Shown here in pieces: positions 31,014-41,857 of a stretch of 64,000 nucleotides of DNA (position 1 is its first letter; every line of letters begins with the position of its first letter). The notes beneath the pieces were generated by a model. It saw only the letters and a program-made list of their open reading frames with translations. It had not been told where the DNA came from and searched no databases. Source of the DNA: Lepidodermella squamata (Eukaryota; Gastrotricha); assembly GCA_047495785.1 (NCBI GenBank), contig JBLDXI010000024.1, positions 3,162,001-3,226,000 of the forward strand. The letters run 5' to 3'. Both the position numbers and the translations under genes were made by a program.

Positions 31014-33479
31014 ATGTTTTCATCGCGGCTTATTTTCATATTCTTAGCGATATCATCCATGAATCTTGGCTCATATGAAGCTAAGTTGAAAAAACCATAT
31101 AAATTGCGACAGTTGGCTCTATTGTTTCTGATTGGCATGGATCCAAAACTTGTGAAATCTGCCCTAACTGCTGCTTCATTTGTTCTCGATCAAGTCAACA
31201 ACCGAACTGATATTTTGCCTGATTACGAAGTAGAGCTAGACCTGAGGGATGAATATCTCAGCTTCAAATCAGCCCAGCGATTGTTTGAATTCCAACGTGA
31301 TCGAGATAGCTACGGACCAAACGACTATCAATCGCCTTACGTTATCGGGCCTAATCTTTCGACTGGATGCAAAACTCTGGCTCCTGTACTACCCTATGCC
31401 AACATGATAGCCCTTGGAACATACTGCAGCGCCCCATTCCTAGCAGATCACTACTTGCAACCTAACCTCTATCTATCAGTGACCACTGGGAGGACAACAG
31501 CTTTTGCGATGCTTCATTTCATGAGGGAAGTAGGTGGTTGGAATCAGTTCGCAATTTTCGCCCAGTCAACCAATTTTTATGACTACGCCATGGCTCTCTA
31601 TCTCAATGAAAAAGCTGTTCAAAACGGCTTCGAAATCCGTGCTTTCAACACCTTTGTCGATATTGATAGCCAATCGGTCGGCGAGCTCAAGGCCTCTGGG
31701 GCTAGGGTGATAGTTCTGACTTTGATTACCCCACAACTCGTTGCTAGTTTCCTATGCGAAGCCTTCAAATTAGGCATGTCAGGGCCTCGATATGCGTTTC
31801 TGATTTTGAATGCCCAATTTACCCTGACACCGACACCTGGGTCGAACTGCACGGTTCAGCATTTGGTGGCTCAATGGCGGCAGGGTTACCTGTTCGGAAC
31901 TGTTATGAAACCAGTCAATTACAGCGTGGCGACCAGCCTCGGCCCAACAGGTTTGGACTTTGAAAACGCGATGAAGCGCCAGTTGAATGTTACTAACACC
32001 GATGAGATCACAAATACCTACTTCTTCCAAGATTTGATGATGAGAATCGTGCTAGCCCTGAATGAGACAGATGCCAAGTTGAGAGAAAGCTACAACCAAT
32101 CACTACGAGACTATCATCGAAACCCGGAATTGGTCGCGAAAGTTGCAAATCAAACGTTACTCGGGCTCAAGCCGATTGGTGTAAGAATAGGGCGTATGTC
32201 CTATAGTAAGGACGGTAGGGTCGAGGGGGAGATTGAAGCTGTGACAACCTGGTCGCCATTCACCGGCCTCAGAGATGTGGCTTACATTCGGCTTAAGCGA
32301 AACAGCTCTTTGGACGAATTCGACTACAGCAGATATGACCTAGAGAAACAAGCTCCTGTAATATGGATCGCAGGGAAAAGGCCCCTGGATCGTCCAGCTA
32401 TAACCAGGAAGTCACTTGAGATTTCTACTACAGGCCAGGGCTTGACTTGGTTTATCGTCGCATGCACATCGATGTTTCAAGTCATTGGCGTATCTATGAT
32501 CATTTTACGGAAAATGACAGAATCGCCCTTCCGCTCATCTAAAATCCTGGGTTTGATAGGCTGTTTGATTATGAATTGTGCCTCAGCTGTATTCGCTCTT
32601 AATCGATTCCAAGGGGACGAATCGAAGTCTGTCATTTCAAACTTCCTCCTCTGCATCGGCAGTGCATCCGTGATAGGAAGTTTGTCCTTCAGGATTATTG
32701 CACTAAACTCTTACGTCGAAAAGGAAGTTACAGGTCGCAGAAGTTGGCTGCCGACAGTGAGGAGGCAATCAACTATCGCATCATCCCAAATGACAAATGG
32801 AACCCAAGCTTCAGTTAAGAGAGTGTCCAGCATCATCCTTACGCCGAAGAGGTCAAGCTTCGAACGGTCATCAATTAGTTTGGGTCCTTCGTCGACATTA
32901 CTAACCCAGCCTATATTCAACTATCGTCAGATTGATAGGATATCGTTGATTATGACCGGCTGTTTCTCGGTATTAATCGCAATAATTTCCGTTGCTTGGC
33001 TGATAATTCAAGACATGAAGTGTTCGACCGAACTGGTTTCTGAGCCAACGTATAGCGAAGTAACTGATACTTACGACCAAACTTGGTACGTCAAGTGCTC
33101 AGTTAGTGAGGTGAATTCAGCTATCAGCTCTCCATTGCTAGGCGCGATAGTCGGAATCGAAGTACTGGCTCTTTTCGTCGGTCTCCTCCAAGCTTTCAAG
33201 TTGAAACAGATAAAAGCTGTTTCAACGCACTGTCACGAGTTCATACCTACTTGTTTAGGAATTATTGCTGGGGGTACTCTAGTACCTGCGGCGATTTTAA
33301 TATTTCTTACAACCGCTAGTAATGCGCTGAATCAGCAGCTTGCAATTTCTTTGTCGATTGTTGTGATTTCAGCGACGGTATCTATATCGTGGATATATCC
33401 TTCCTTCTTGAAGCCCTTGCCTGATCCGGAAAATCAGGGCATGAGGCGTAGCAGTACTTTGTTGCTCGGTCCTCACTAG
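31014..33479 (+). CDS. GABA-B-like class C GPCR, copy 4 (divergent)
   Basis: An intronless 821-residue receptor, clearly related to copies 1-3 but much diverged. It has a signal peptide (MFSSRLIFIFLAISSMNLGS), a flytrap domain containing FVLDQVNNRTDILPDYEVEL (copies 2 and 3 have FVFDQINNRSDILPDYHLEA) and CKTLAPVLPYANMIALGTYC, then seven helices with LLCIGSASVIGSLSFRIIA at helix 3. The second intracellular loop is longer than in the others and rich in Ser and Arg. The GABA-B AYEMRNV-like motif is replaced by LLQAFKLKQIKA, so coupling may differ. The 3' end of this gene was duplicated at 35248-35400. Shared absence of introns suggests the family descends from one intronless founder. Ligand unknown. 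Confidence 0.82.
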   Translation: MFSSRLIFIFLAISSMNLGSYEAKLKKPYKLRQLALLFLIGMDPKLVKSALTAASFVLDQVNNRTDILPDYEVELDLRDEYLSFKSAQRLFEFQRDRDSYGPNDYQSPYVIGPNLSTGCKTLAPVLPYANMIALGTYCSAPFLADHYLQPNLYLSVTTGRTTAFAMLHFMREVGGWNQFAIFAQSTNFYDYAMALYLNEKAVQNGFEIRAFNTFVDIDSQSVGELKASGARVIVLTLITPQLVASFLCEAFKLGMSGPRYAFLILNAQFTLTPTPGSNCTVQHLVAQWRQGYLFGTVMKPVNYSVATSLGPTGLDFENAMKRQLNVTNTDEITNTYFFQDLMMRIVLALNETDAKLRESYNQSLRDYHRNPELVAKVANQTLLGLKPIGVRIGRMSYSKDGRVEGEIEAVTTWSPFTGLRDVAYIRLKRNSSLDEFDYSRYDLEKQAPVIWIAGKRPLDRPAITRKSLEISTTGQGLTWFIVACTSMFQVIGVSMIILRKMTESPFRSSKILGLIGCLIMNCASAVFALNRFQGDESKSVISNFLLCIGSASVIGSLSFRIIALNSYVEKEVTGRRSWLPTVRRQSTIASSQMTNGTQASVKRVSSIILTPKRSSFERSSISLGPSSTLLTQPIFNYRQIDRISLIMTGCFSVLIAIISVAWLIIQDMKCSTELVSEPTYSEVTDTYDQTWYVKCSVSEVNSAISSPLLGAIVGIEVLALFVGLLQAFKLKQIKAVSTHCHEFIPTCLGIIAGGTLVPAAILIFLTTASNALNQQLAISLSIVVISATVSISWIYPSFLKPLPDPENQGMRRSSTLLLGPH

Positions 33480-34910
33480 AATTACTTTTCGTTGTCGAAT
33501 CTGATTAATAACTGTGGATTAAAATGTCATGATAAAAACCGGTTTTATTTATCAAAAGATAAATAAAATCTGAAGCCGGAGGTATTCCGTCAAACAACGA
33601 GGCAAATTCAAGCTGCTAATTGCCTGCTGTCGCTTTTTCAATCCCATCGGTAAATTGCCCAGAATTACAGAACGAGCTAAGGACTGAAGCTTGATGTTGC
33701 GGAACAAACCACGCTCGAGATAGTTCGAAACTGTCGTCTCGTTAGATCGGACGAAAGCTTCTATCAAAAAATCTATCAGATAATCACTATTTGTCATCGC
33801 TTTGTGCTGCTCGTAAAGAAAAAGCAATCCTCCGTAACTGCCAATATACATCCTAACGCCAGATTGTAGAAGTGGAACGATGAGATCGCGGAAAATTTTT
33901 CTCGCATTACTGTTATCACTCGAATTTCGCGATATCAAGCCCCCGAAGAAAAGGTAAAACAGCCGGTACAATGCCGATGAGCAATCAGTATTTCTACCAT
34001 CGATATCGTCAGTTATCGCTTCAATCAAAGAAATCATTGTTTCATGGCTACTTTTCAGAGCCACCGAAGTGAGAAAGTTGTAGCTGTGACTTGAAGAAAT
34101 TGGCTTGCCTTGCTTTTCTTCAGAATCGCGGGTTCAGCTTGACGTAGAATAATTCGCAGTATTACCTCACTGTCTTCGAGAATCTGAGGATCAGACAGCT
34201 CAAAGTTTTTTACAGCAAGAACTAAAGGGGCATTGTAAGCCATATCCGGCCAGAGTGAATATTCTGGCGATGATAAAAAGAGTTCAACGCCAGTTATGAA
34301 ATGATTCTCAATCGATCTAGCCAGAAAAGTCGCCAAGAGGCATTTCGGCATTGGCAGCTCCGAGAGTTCATCAAACATCTGTTTCAGGAAGGAATCATTC
34401 TTGAGTTCAACGCTTATGGCGAAAAGAGCTACAGCGGCGTATTTTGCGGTATTCGAGTTCAAGGCAGGTATCATTCTCTTGATAACATCGAAAGCTGTCA
34501 CCAAATCTTGCCGCTGAAAATACAGACCGCTAGGTGCTGCTGAGTGGAAAATCAGCGGAATGAGAAGAACGCGTCCCGAGTGGAGTGTTGGGTCAGTCAA
34601 GTTCATGCCACGTTCAGTAAGCTTGAGCCGAACCATTTGAACAAACTGCTGGGAAGAATCATACTCATCGGGTCTATGAAACGGGCATGGCGTTCCGTCA
34701 CAAATAAGGCCATTTAACCGCCATTTACTTTCCATCTCCTTCGATACTTGAAAACAACTTGAAAAATAACTCTTCAAATAACTATAACAGCTAAGAGATA
34801 GAGGGTGAAATTACATGCGAATATATTATCGTTGCAACTAGTGAGTACAATGCGGAATAGAGATAAGCCCTGTATCGAACTACTCTAAACGCAAAATACA
34901 AGCCTAGGCG
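33326..34910. repeat. Segmental duplication, unit 1
   Basis: Contains the last part of receptor copy 4 (plus strand), its 3' UTR, and a minus-strand ankyrin/SOCS-like gene with its upstream flank. The same series, in the same order and orientation, recurs at 35248-36940. Edges were judged by eye and are approximate. Confidence 0.75.
33552..34777 (-). pseudogene. Ankyrin/SOCS-box-like gene, frameshifted copy
   Basis: Two minus-strand open frames, 34777-34055 and 34064-33552, together match the intact 396-residue neighbour at 35596-36786 from end to end. Between them (about 34060-34085) the DNA is roughly 2 bp longer than in the intact copy, and the reading frame is lost just after KKSKASQFL. 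A short in-frame deletion also removes the NGA of the ankyrin-like turn present in the intact copy. The SOCS-like end (KLQSLARSVIL then NLPRCLTEYLRL) still reads well, so decay is recent. A hidden intron could in principle restore the frame, but no convincing splice pair is seen. Confidence 0.7.
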
Positions 34911-35247
34911 GCATCTTTCTGTCGGCACTTTGATGTTCTTTGTAGTGGCGCCTGGGCTTGTATTTCGGAAACTACGGTATAAGTTATAAGAAATGTAATA
35001 TCGCAATGATCAGCAGCAGTGTGCGAAGTTCAGGGGGACAGCTCCTATTACCTATTACATATCATCCTCCTCAGCTCGGCCAGCTATTTTTTCCTCGGGC
35101 AAGAAAATGAAAATTTAGCCAGCTGTTTCACCAAATTTTGAGAGGTTTTAGAGCGTCTTATAGGGGAAAATCTTAAAAATTTCCCTACTTCGCTCGTTTT
35201 TTAAGCCAAAATAACTAGTCATTTAGTCAAATGCAGAACGATTTTCT
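34911..35247. other. Spacer between duplication units
   Basis: About 340 bp between the two duplicated units, AT rich, with no gene or repeat that I can support. Confidence 0.4.
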
Positions 35248-35400
35248 GCTGAATCAGCAACTTGCGATATCTCTGTCGATTGTAGTTATTTCAGCGACGG
35301 TATCCATTTCGTGGAATATCCTTCCTTGTTGAAGCCCTTAACTGATCAGGAAAATCAGGGTATGAGGGGTAGCAGTACGGTTTTGCTCCGTCCTCCCCAG
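35248..35400 (+). pseudogene. Relic of the 3' end of receptor copy 4
   Basis: Starts abruptly at GCTGAATCAGCAACTTGCGAT and follows the last 150 bp of the receptor gene (33326-33479) closely, with a one-base deletion in the helix-7 part (TGGAATATCC for TGGATATATCC) and a mutated stop. It has no start, no promoter and only the last helix, so it is a by-product of the segmental duplication. Confidence 0.8.
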
Positions 35401-35595
35401 AGTCATTTTTCGTTGTTAATGACCGGAATTAAAATATCTGGCTACAAACCGGTTTTATTTTTCATAAGTTAGCAAAGACACTGAATTCCAGAATTGTACC
35501 TTTCGAAAAGTTTGAAAACGCTCAAACATATAGCCATGGGCACTTCTTTACTAAGAAAAATTAAGAAAATTCGAGCAAATAATTTCATGTAATTT

Positions 35596-36786
35596 CTACA
35601 CGACACTCGGAAGCCGAAGGTATTCCGTCAAACTAAGGGGCAAATTCAAGCTGCTAATTGCCTGCTGTCGCTTTTTCAATCCCATCGGTAAATTGCCCAG
35701 AATTACAGAACGAGCTAAGGACTGAAGCTTGATGTTGCGAAACAAACCGCGCTCCAGATAGTTCGAAGCTATCTTCCCTTTAAATCTGACGAAAGCCTCT
35801 ATCAAAAAATCTATCAGATAATCACTATTTGTCATCGCTTTGTGCTGCTCGTGAAGAAAAAGCAATCCTCCGTATTCGCCAGTTTTCATCCTAATGCCTG
35901 ATTGAAGAAGTGGAACGATAAGATCGCGGAAAATTTTTCTCGCACTTCTGTTATTAATTGATATTTGAGATATCAAGCCTCCGAAGAAAAGGTAAAACAT
36001 CCCGTTCAATGCTGATGAGCAATCGGTATCTCTATCATCGATATCGTCAGTTATCGCTTCAATCAAGTAAATCATTGTTTCATGGCTGCTTTTCAGAGCC
36101 ACTGAAGTGAGATGCATGCCGCGACTTAGAAGAAGTTGACTCGTCTTGCTTTTCTTCAGAATCTCTGGATCAGCTTGGCGTAGAATTATCCGCAGTATTT
36201 CCTCGCTGTATTCGAGAATCTGAGGATCGGAGAACTCAAAATTGTTCACGGCTAGAGCTAGAGGGGTCTTGGAAGCCACATGCGGCATTAAGGAATATTC
36301 TGGCGAAGCTCCGTTGGATAAAAGTAGTTCAACACCAGCTACGAAATGATTCTCGATCGATCTGGCCAGAAAATAGGCCAAGAGGCACTTCGGCATTGGC
36401 AGCTCGAAGAGTTCATCAAACGACTGTTTCAGGAATGTATCGTTCTTGAGTTCAACGCTGATAGTGAATAGCGCTAAAACGGCATATAATGCGGTGTTCG
36501 GGTTGAAGGCAGGTATCATTCGCTTGATAACATCGAAAGCTGGGGCCACATCTTTCCGCTGAAAATACAAACCACTAGGTGCTCCTGGGAAAAGATTCGT
36601 CGGAATAAGAAGGACGTGTCCCGCCTGAAGCGTTGGGTCAATTCTCTGCAGGCCTTGTTCAGCAAGCTTGAGCCTAACCAACGCAGCAAACTGCTGGAAT
36701 GAATCATACTCATCGGGTCTGTGGAGCGGGCAGGGCGTTCCGTCGCAAATAAGGTCGTGGAACAATTTGGTCGATTCACCAGCCAT
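35596..36786 (-). CDS. Ankyrin/SOCS-box-like protein, copy 2 (intact)
   Basis: A single-exon protein of 396 residues. Near the N-terminus is a conserved motif LICDGTPCPLHRP (two Cys and a His, shared by all three copies). The middle is all-helical with one recognisable ankyrin-like turn (VELLLSNGASPEYS followed by TPLALAVNN). The C-terminus resembles a SOCS box as in ASB proteins: IKLQSLARSVIL fits the Elongin-C-binding BC box, and LNLPLSLTEYLRL fits the end of the box, where the Cullin-5 LPxP signature reads LPLS. I infer a substrate adaptor for an Elongin B/C ubiquitin ligase, cytosolic. The ankyrin part is degenerate, so the assignment rests mainly on the C-terminal box. Confidence 0.6.
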   Translation of the reverse strand: MAGESTKLFHDLICDGTPCPLHRPDEYDSFQQFAALVRLKLAEQGLQRIDPTLQAGHVLLIPTNLFPGAPSGLYFQRKDVAPAFDVIKRMIPAFNPNTALYAVLALFTISVELKNDTFLKQSFDELFELPMPKCLLAYFLARSIENHFVAGVELLLSNGASPEYSLMPHVASKTPLALAVNNFEFSDPQILEYSEEILRIILRQADPEILKKSKTSQLLLSRGMHLTSVALKSSHETMIYLIEAITDDIDDRDTDCSSALNGMFYLFFGGLISQISINNRSARKIFRDLIVPLLQSGIRMKTGEYGGLLFLHEQHKAMTNSDYLIDFLIEAFVRFKGKIASNYLERGLFRNIKLQSLARSVILGNLPMGLKKRQQAISSLNLPLSLTEYLRLPSVV

Positions 36787-37158
36787 CTCTAGAACAATTA
36801 GAAAAATATCCCTTGCAGCTATAACTCAGCTTGAAGAGCGGGGGAAAAACAGGATAAAAAATTATCATTACAAATGTCGAGCTCATTGCGGAACGCAGAT
36901 AAGCTCTACATTTAAATTCCGCTCCTATATCAAGCGTGTAAATGTGTACCCATTGATGAAAAAGGTTATCAATGATGAGAACTGAATAACTGTCTAACTG
37001 ACTAACATAATCTAAAAAATCGGTTGAATAAATTGTGATCTCCATTGTTCAATCGACCAAAAATGCTCCAATTCCTATTTATTTTACATTAGTACTATCA
37101 GAGCAAGCTGAGGCAGTTTAACACTATACCTTGGAGTCGAATCCAAAATTTTATTAAA

Positions 37159-38436
37159 TCATTGAAAAGAGAGATAATTCGCAAGGCAATTAGGTAGTCG
37201 CAAGCTGGCTATTGCTGTCAGTCGTTGTTTCCGCCCCAGCGGTAATTTCCTTAAAATAGCGGATCTCGCAAGGCTTTGAAGTTTGATTCTACTGAACATA
37301 TCACATTTGAAAGCCCGGGCAGCATATGCATCAGCTTTGAAAATTGCTTCCAAGAGAATGCTACGCAATACTTCATCGTCAGCTAGCTTCTTCTTCTCGA
37401 ATAATTCGATTAACCCACTGAGATTTTGTATTCTAGTTAATCTCAAGCCAGACTGAAGAAGAGGAATAACAACTGTATGGAGCACTTTGCGGGCTTCGTT
37501 ACTTTCTCGGGAGATTGATGACTGCAAGCGGCCGAATGTGAATACGAGCGTGTCATGGAGGAACAAAGAGCCATTAATGTCTGTTTCTTCGATTTCGTAA
37601 GCAATTGCTTCAATTAGAGATACAGCCAAGTCATCGTTGCACTCGTTGATATAAGCGATAATGTCCCAGCCCCGACTTAGCAGGTACTCACTTGTTTTGC
37701 TGTCTTTAAGCTTCGCAGGGTCAGCGTTGTCAAGAATATTTTGTATAACCGCGTTATACTTTTTATGATCTTCAGCAGCTGGGAAAGGTGGGCCGAACTT
37801 CGTCATGGCATTGGCGAGGGGCGAAATATAGACCATATCTGACCACAGTGGGGACTCAACTGAGGCTCCAAAATCGATTAGCAACTGAACTCCGGATGTG
37901 AATCGCAACTCAATGGCCATTGTCAGTAGGTACGAGAGCAGGCAGCTTGGAACGGCTGAATGTTTCCGCAGAAGCTCTTTCAAATATAACTCATTGCGAA
38001 CTTGAACGCTTAGACTCATCAAAATCACCGGAGAGTAATCAACAACGCTCGAGACAGGGAGCATATCTTGAAGCAATGACAGTTGATTTGGTTTCCACTC
38101 TCCGTCGATCGGTTGCACATAAACATTTTTATGCCCTTTCGGATAAAAAAGCGGAGGGATCAGCAATTTGAATTGAAAATCTGCGAGAGCTTCCCTCGTT
38201 GAAACTTCAAGCATAGATAGGCCTAGTTCATTGCTCTTAGTTTGAAGTTGGCGCAAAGTCTCATTCAGACTATCGCGAAGAACACTTGAATTCTCCGGTT
38301 GGTGGAAAGGGCACCCAGATCCGTTGCAAATGAGGCCGATAGTGAAATCAAGTGATTTTTTGAAACACATAAGTTTCCACCTCTGCCTTTCAGAATGTCT
38401 GAACCTCTGAGTTCCACTGAAACGCTCTGCGGCCAT
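37159..38436 (-). CDS. Ankyrin/SOCS-box-like protein, copy 3
   Basis: A single-exon 425-residue paralogue of the gene at 35596-36786. It keeps the N-terminal LICNGSGCPFHQP motif, the ankyrin-like turn (GVQLLIDFGASVESPLW) with SPLANAM after it, a KTSEYLLSRG repeat start, and the SOCS-like tail (IKLQSLARSAILRKLPLG, then LRLPNCLANYLSF). The LPxP Cullin-5 signature is again degenerate (LPNC). The sequence is much more diverged than the pair in the segmental duplication, so this copy is older. Same inferred role as an Elongin-binding adaptor; target unknown. Confidence 0.58.
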   Translation of the reverse strand: MAAERFSGTQRFRHSERQRWKLMCFKKSLDFTIGLICNGSGCPFHQPENSSVLRDSLNETLRQLQTKSNELGLSMLEVSTREALADFQFKLLIPPLFYPKGHKNVYVQPIDGEWKPNQLSLLQDMLPVSSVVDYSPVILMSLSVQVRNELYLKELLRKHSAVPSCLLSYLLTMAIELRFTSGVQLLIDFGASVESPLWSDMVYISPLANAMTKFGPPFPAAEDHKKYNAVIQNILDNADPAKLKDSKTSEYLLSRGWDIIAYINECNDDLAVSLIEAIAYEIEETDINGSLFLHDTLVFTFGRLQSSISRESNEARKVLHTVVIPLLQSGLRLTRIQNLSGLIELFEKKKLADDEVLRSILLEAIFKADAYAARAFKCDMFSRIKLQSLARSAILRKLPLGRKQRLTAIASLRLPNCLANYLSFQ

Positions 38437-39461
38437 GCTCTGGCTGGGCTGAATTGCTAGCTATAGTCATAGCAGAATTCTCAGTGAAGTTAGGAATCAA
38501 GGCGAGCAGATAAACCTTATCTTGCCTTTCCTCTTATTATCTTGTTTCTTATCTGGTGAATATTGTTGTTACGTTCAGAACAAATTTGGGTGGTTTGAAA
38601 AATATTAGTATGCAGCAGTCATGTAGCTCTCAAGATCAACGAAGGAATATGGTGGGAGCGGGACAAACCATGATATAACCCGCATATTTCAAGCCTATCC
38701 AGTGATCCGACTAGGTCTAGCTCTGAGGGGGGTAAATCGAGAATTTCGAGCCCAAAATTTGCAAATCAACAGGGGGACCCTTGCAGAAATTTTCAGAAAT
38801 TTTCAGAAAACTGCACGGTTATTGTGGCCACAAAAATTCTCTGAAATTATTATGAAAATTCATGATTTAAAGGTCAACTCTCTTTTTACCATAATCAAAT
38901 GCAAAAAAATATAAACAATTCGACGGATGATATCGCTTCACGGTTTTAACAGCGACATTCCTGTTATTGAAACTTAACCTGAGATTTTCAGTTTCACGTA
39001 GGCTATGACTTGCTCTGTGTAGGACCGGACGCATCGTGTTTTGCTGCGTGCAATTATCGATTTTGCGCAGCAAATTATGTCTTTCCTGCCGTTGGCAGAG
39101 TCTCTATTTTTTAGCTCAATCATAACTCAGCCCCACACGTAGCTTGCACACGTGAGAATTTCGCCCTATACTTTCATGCGACAACTATTGACATGGGTAT
39201 ATTCCCCTGTGCTGAGGGGCCTTGACGCCACTATTGACACAGCAGCCGTGGTATAGTACTTCCATATATCACTTGTGAGCATACAAAGGCCTGCGTAGTT
39301 TTTTGCTCTAGCGTTAAATAAACATGAAAAGCTGGGTAGTAGTTGTAGTAATGATGATTCGACCAGCCCCATGGTTTTGAGCCTTTTTTCCAGTTCACTA
39401 ACGATGTCGCATTTCTGACCTCTTCTAATTTATTTAATTAGATTTAAGCGCTGCTGGTCAA
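38437..39461. other. Intergenic region upstream of the nuclear receptor gene
   Basis: About 1 kb with only short unsupported frames. It lies between divergently transcribed genes, so promoters of both are expected here. The sequence just before 39471 (TGTTACAG) could also be a splice acceptor, which would place the true first exon further upstream in this region. Confidence 0.4.
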
Positions 39462-41857
39462 ATGTTACAGGTTAAAGTTGAAGCTTCAACGGCTGAGTGC
39501 CGAGTCTGCAGCAAGGTCCTTGAAGTTACATCAGAACGGCAGCATGATCGCTGGAAGGACGTTTTATGCCCTGCATGCAGTGTGAGTTCTTTGCCCCCTT
39601 ATTATCAAAACAAATTAACATAGCTAATTATTTCTAGAAATTTTATTGGCGATACCATCAAAGTGGACTCTCTCAGACCGATCACTGTAAATGTGTGCCA
39701 GAACTTCCGCCCGACTACAGGGCTTGCAGGCCCTGCCGGCTTCAAAGGTGCAGGGATGTCATCGAAGAATTCTCAAAGGGTAAAATTACGAAATCAACCG
39801 GACGGCCGAGATTGAAGAAGGCAAGGAGGCCTGACAGTGTCCTCTCCCTTTTCGGTATCAACAAAGCTATGCCTCAAATCGCCTGCCGAGTTTGTGGATT
39901 AGCGCCAAGTAAGTGATGAAGATCAATCTTTTAATAAGGAAAGCTTAGGATTTGCGATAATCAAGGACCAAAATTGAAAAGTACGAAAGCTGAGGGATTT
40001 TTGAGAAGCTTCTATTTCATTTCGGGATAATATTTCTATAGCTGCAGTTTACGGGAAAATGGGGTCAAACTACAACATCGATATTCAGAATGAGCGATGA
40101 TGATTTTATGGTGGCCCCATGGATTTAGCGTCACCGATAAAATAATCGATACCGTGTTAGAGTGATTGAGATATATAGTGAATTCCAAAAAGTTGAGTTC
40201 GTGCATTTTGAAGCAGACATCAAAGACTGAATTCGGCTCAAACGCTCAAGTCCTGATTATGTTAGGATTCGACACTATTCCTATTTTCCATGTCTTTAAG
40301 ACGCCTGTTTTAAGAAGACCAAATCAGAAATCTAAGCTTGATGACTCATCAAACACCCTGACCTGAAAAAACACGCGCTTTACGGATAATTTTGGCATCA
40401 AATTACCGTCTTTTCATGCCTAGAGATAAATATGTTGGCAAAATAGCGGAGTTGCTACTGACCAAGTGGACGGGGCATCAAAGCTCGCCATTATTCATCC
40501 TCAATCTAACATATGTATTTAAATCAATTCGAGGAAAAATAGTTAGTCACCGGGTGATTTAGGCTACCTTTGCATATTCTGTAATCTTTCTGTTTTTCCT
40601 CTCAAAGGTACTGGAATTCATTTTGGAGTTGTTACCTGCGAAGGCTGTAAACTCTTCTTCGGCCGTGCAATCAAGAAAACTGGTGAAAAAAAGCTTGTCT
40701 GCAAGCAAGATCCTGCCGCAAACAACGGCGAACTCTGCCCGCCGAAGTCATTATGCCGATCCTGCCGCCTCCAGCGTTGCTACAATGCTGGAATGTCCCC
40801 CGAAAAGACAATCGTCGGCCGCTACAGCAAAGAGCGAGCCGCGCAAATTTTCTCAACGCTATCTGAGCTCAGCCACATGTCAGTGGATGGGCATGAAGCG
40901 AGCAATATGACAATCATTGAAGAAGCGTCAAACATGGCAATAGTTAGCTTCGAGCCTGAACTCATCGAACCCCCTGACGCTTCGGATTCCTTAACCTGGT
41001 CTATTGGTAGACCTCGCAGCGACTCACAATCCATACATTATCGTGATTTTACCGAAGATTACAGTGAAGAAACGAGTAAATGGCTTCTTGAACGAGCTAT
41101 GGCCGCAACAGCTTGTCTATACCCGATTTCTGAGATTAACATTCGAACGATCTATACCGATCCAGAACAGGCAATTCCTGACCTAATTCAATCTCACATG
41201 GAAGCATTTTCCAAATATTTAACGGTGACTAAGGACATGTTTTCTCAATTACCCGGTACAAGCAAGCTGCAAATCGATGACCGCATAAATCTATTCGTCT
41301 GCAGCTTTTTCCCTGTGCTATGGGCTCAGCTATCGCTAACCTTTGACCCTGTGAATCAGCATCCTAATCACATGTCGCTTGATAGAAATAATCATGCCTG
41401 GTTTATGCTGAAAAGTTTGGACCCTCATTTCGTCGATCTTGAAGAAAAACTACGGGACCTTGGCAATGTCTTCTTTGCATCATGCTTGAACATGGAGGAT
41501 TACGCCCTCCTATGTGGCATACTTTGCTTCTCCGCTGCTGAAGTGTACAACCCGCCCGGTCCTAATTGCCCAGCTAGCTTGGTGAAGAATCGCTACGAAC
41601 TCGCCGTGATTCACCATTTCAAAGGAGATGAAGCGAGGCTGGACAAATTCCAGCATCTCGTGGCTAGATTGAACAAGAGTGTCGTCGCTATTGCCGCTTC
41701 GTTTCAAAACAACGCGGGGCGATTTATCAATCTTAACTACTACGCGCTATTTGGGCAGTTTTACAGAGAAATTATGAAAATCATTACTAGGTTAGATTTA
41801 GTTGCGCCTGCTTCTCTTCTTACTGTTGATGCTTGTTTATACAATAAGACTGATTGA
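39462..41857 (+). CDS. Nuclear receptor with two zinc-finger modules
   Basis: Exons 39462-39581, 39638-39908 and 40608-41857 give 546 residues in frame. A first Cys-rich module (CRVC...CPACSKFYW, then CKC...CRPCRLQRC) is followed after about 50 residues by a second, more canonical one (CRVCGLAPSTGIHFGVVTC, EGCKLFFGRAI, later CRSCRLQRCYNAGM). The ligand-binding domain spans about 290-546. Both modules end in the same CR.CRLQRC string, suggesting an internal duplication. Spacings are odd: in module 2 the first finger has 14 rather than 13 residues between Cys pairs, the P-box has Leu where Gly/Ala/Ser is usual, and the second finger is C-x11-C-x5-C-x2-C instead of C-x5-C-x9-C-x2-C. Expected to be a nuclear transcription factor. 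The start codon is uncertain. Confidence 0.8.

Larger units (their letters stand above)
35248..36940. repeat. Segmental duplication, unit 2
   Basis: Second copy of the block at 33326-34910. It starts inside a relic of the receptor coding sequence and runs through the intact ankyrin/SOCS-like gene into its upstream flank. About 120 bp near 35480-35600 has no counterpart in unit 1. Edges are approximate. Confidence 0.75.

Noticed and set aside
34055-34777. Truncated ankyrin/SOCS frame as an independent functional gene
   Set aside because: Its end coincides with the frameshift relative to the intact duplicate, and the remaining half continues in another frame without its own start context.
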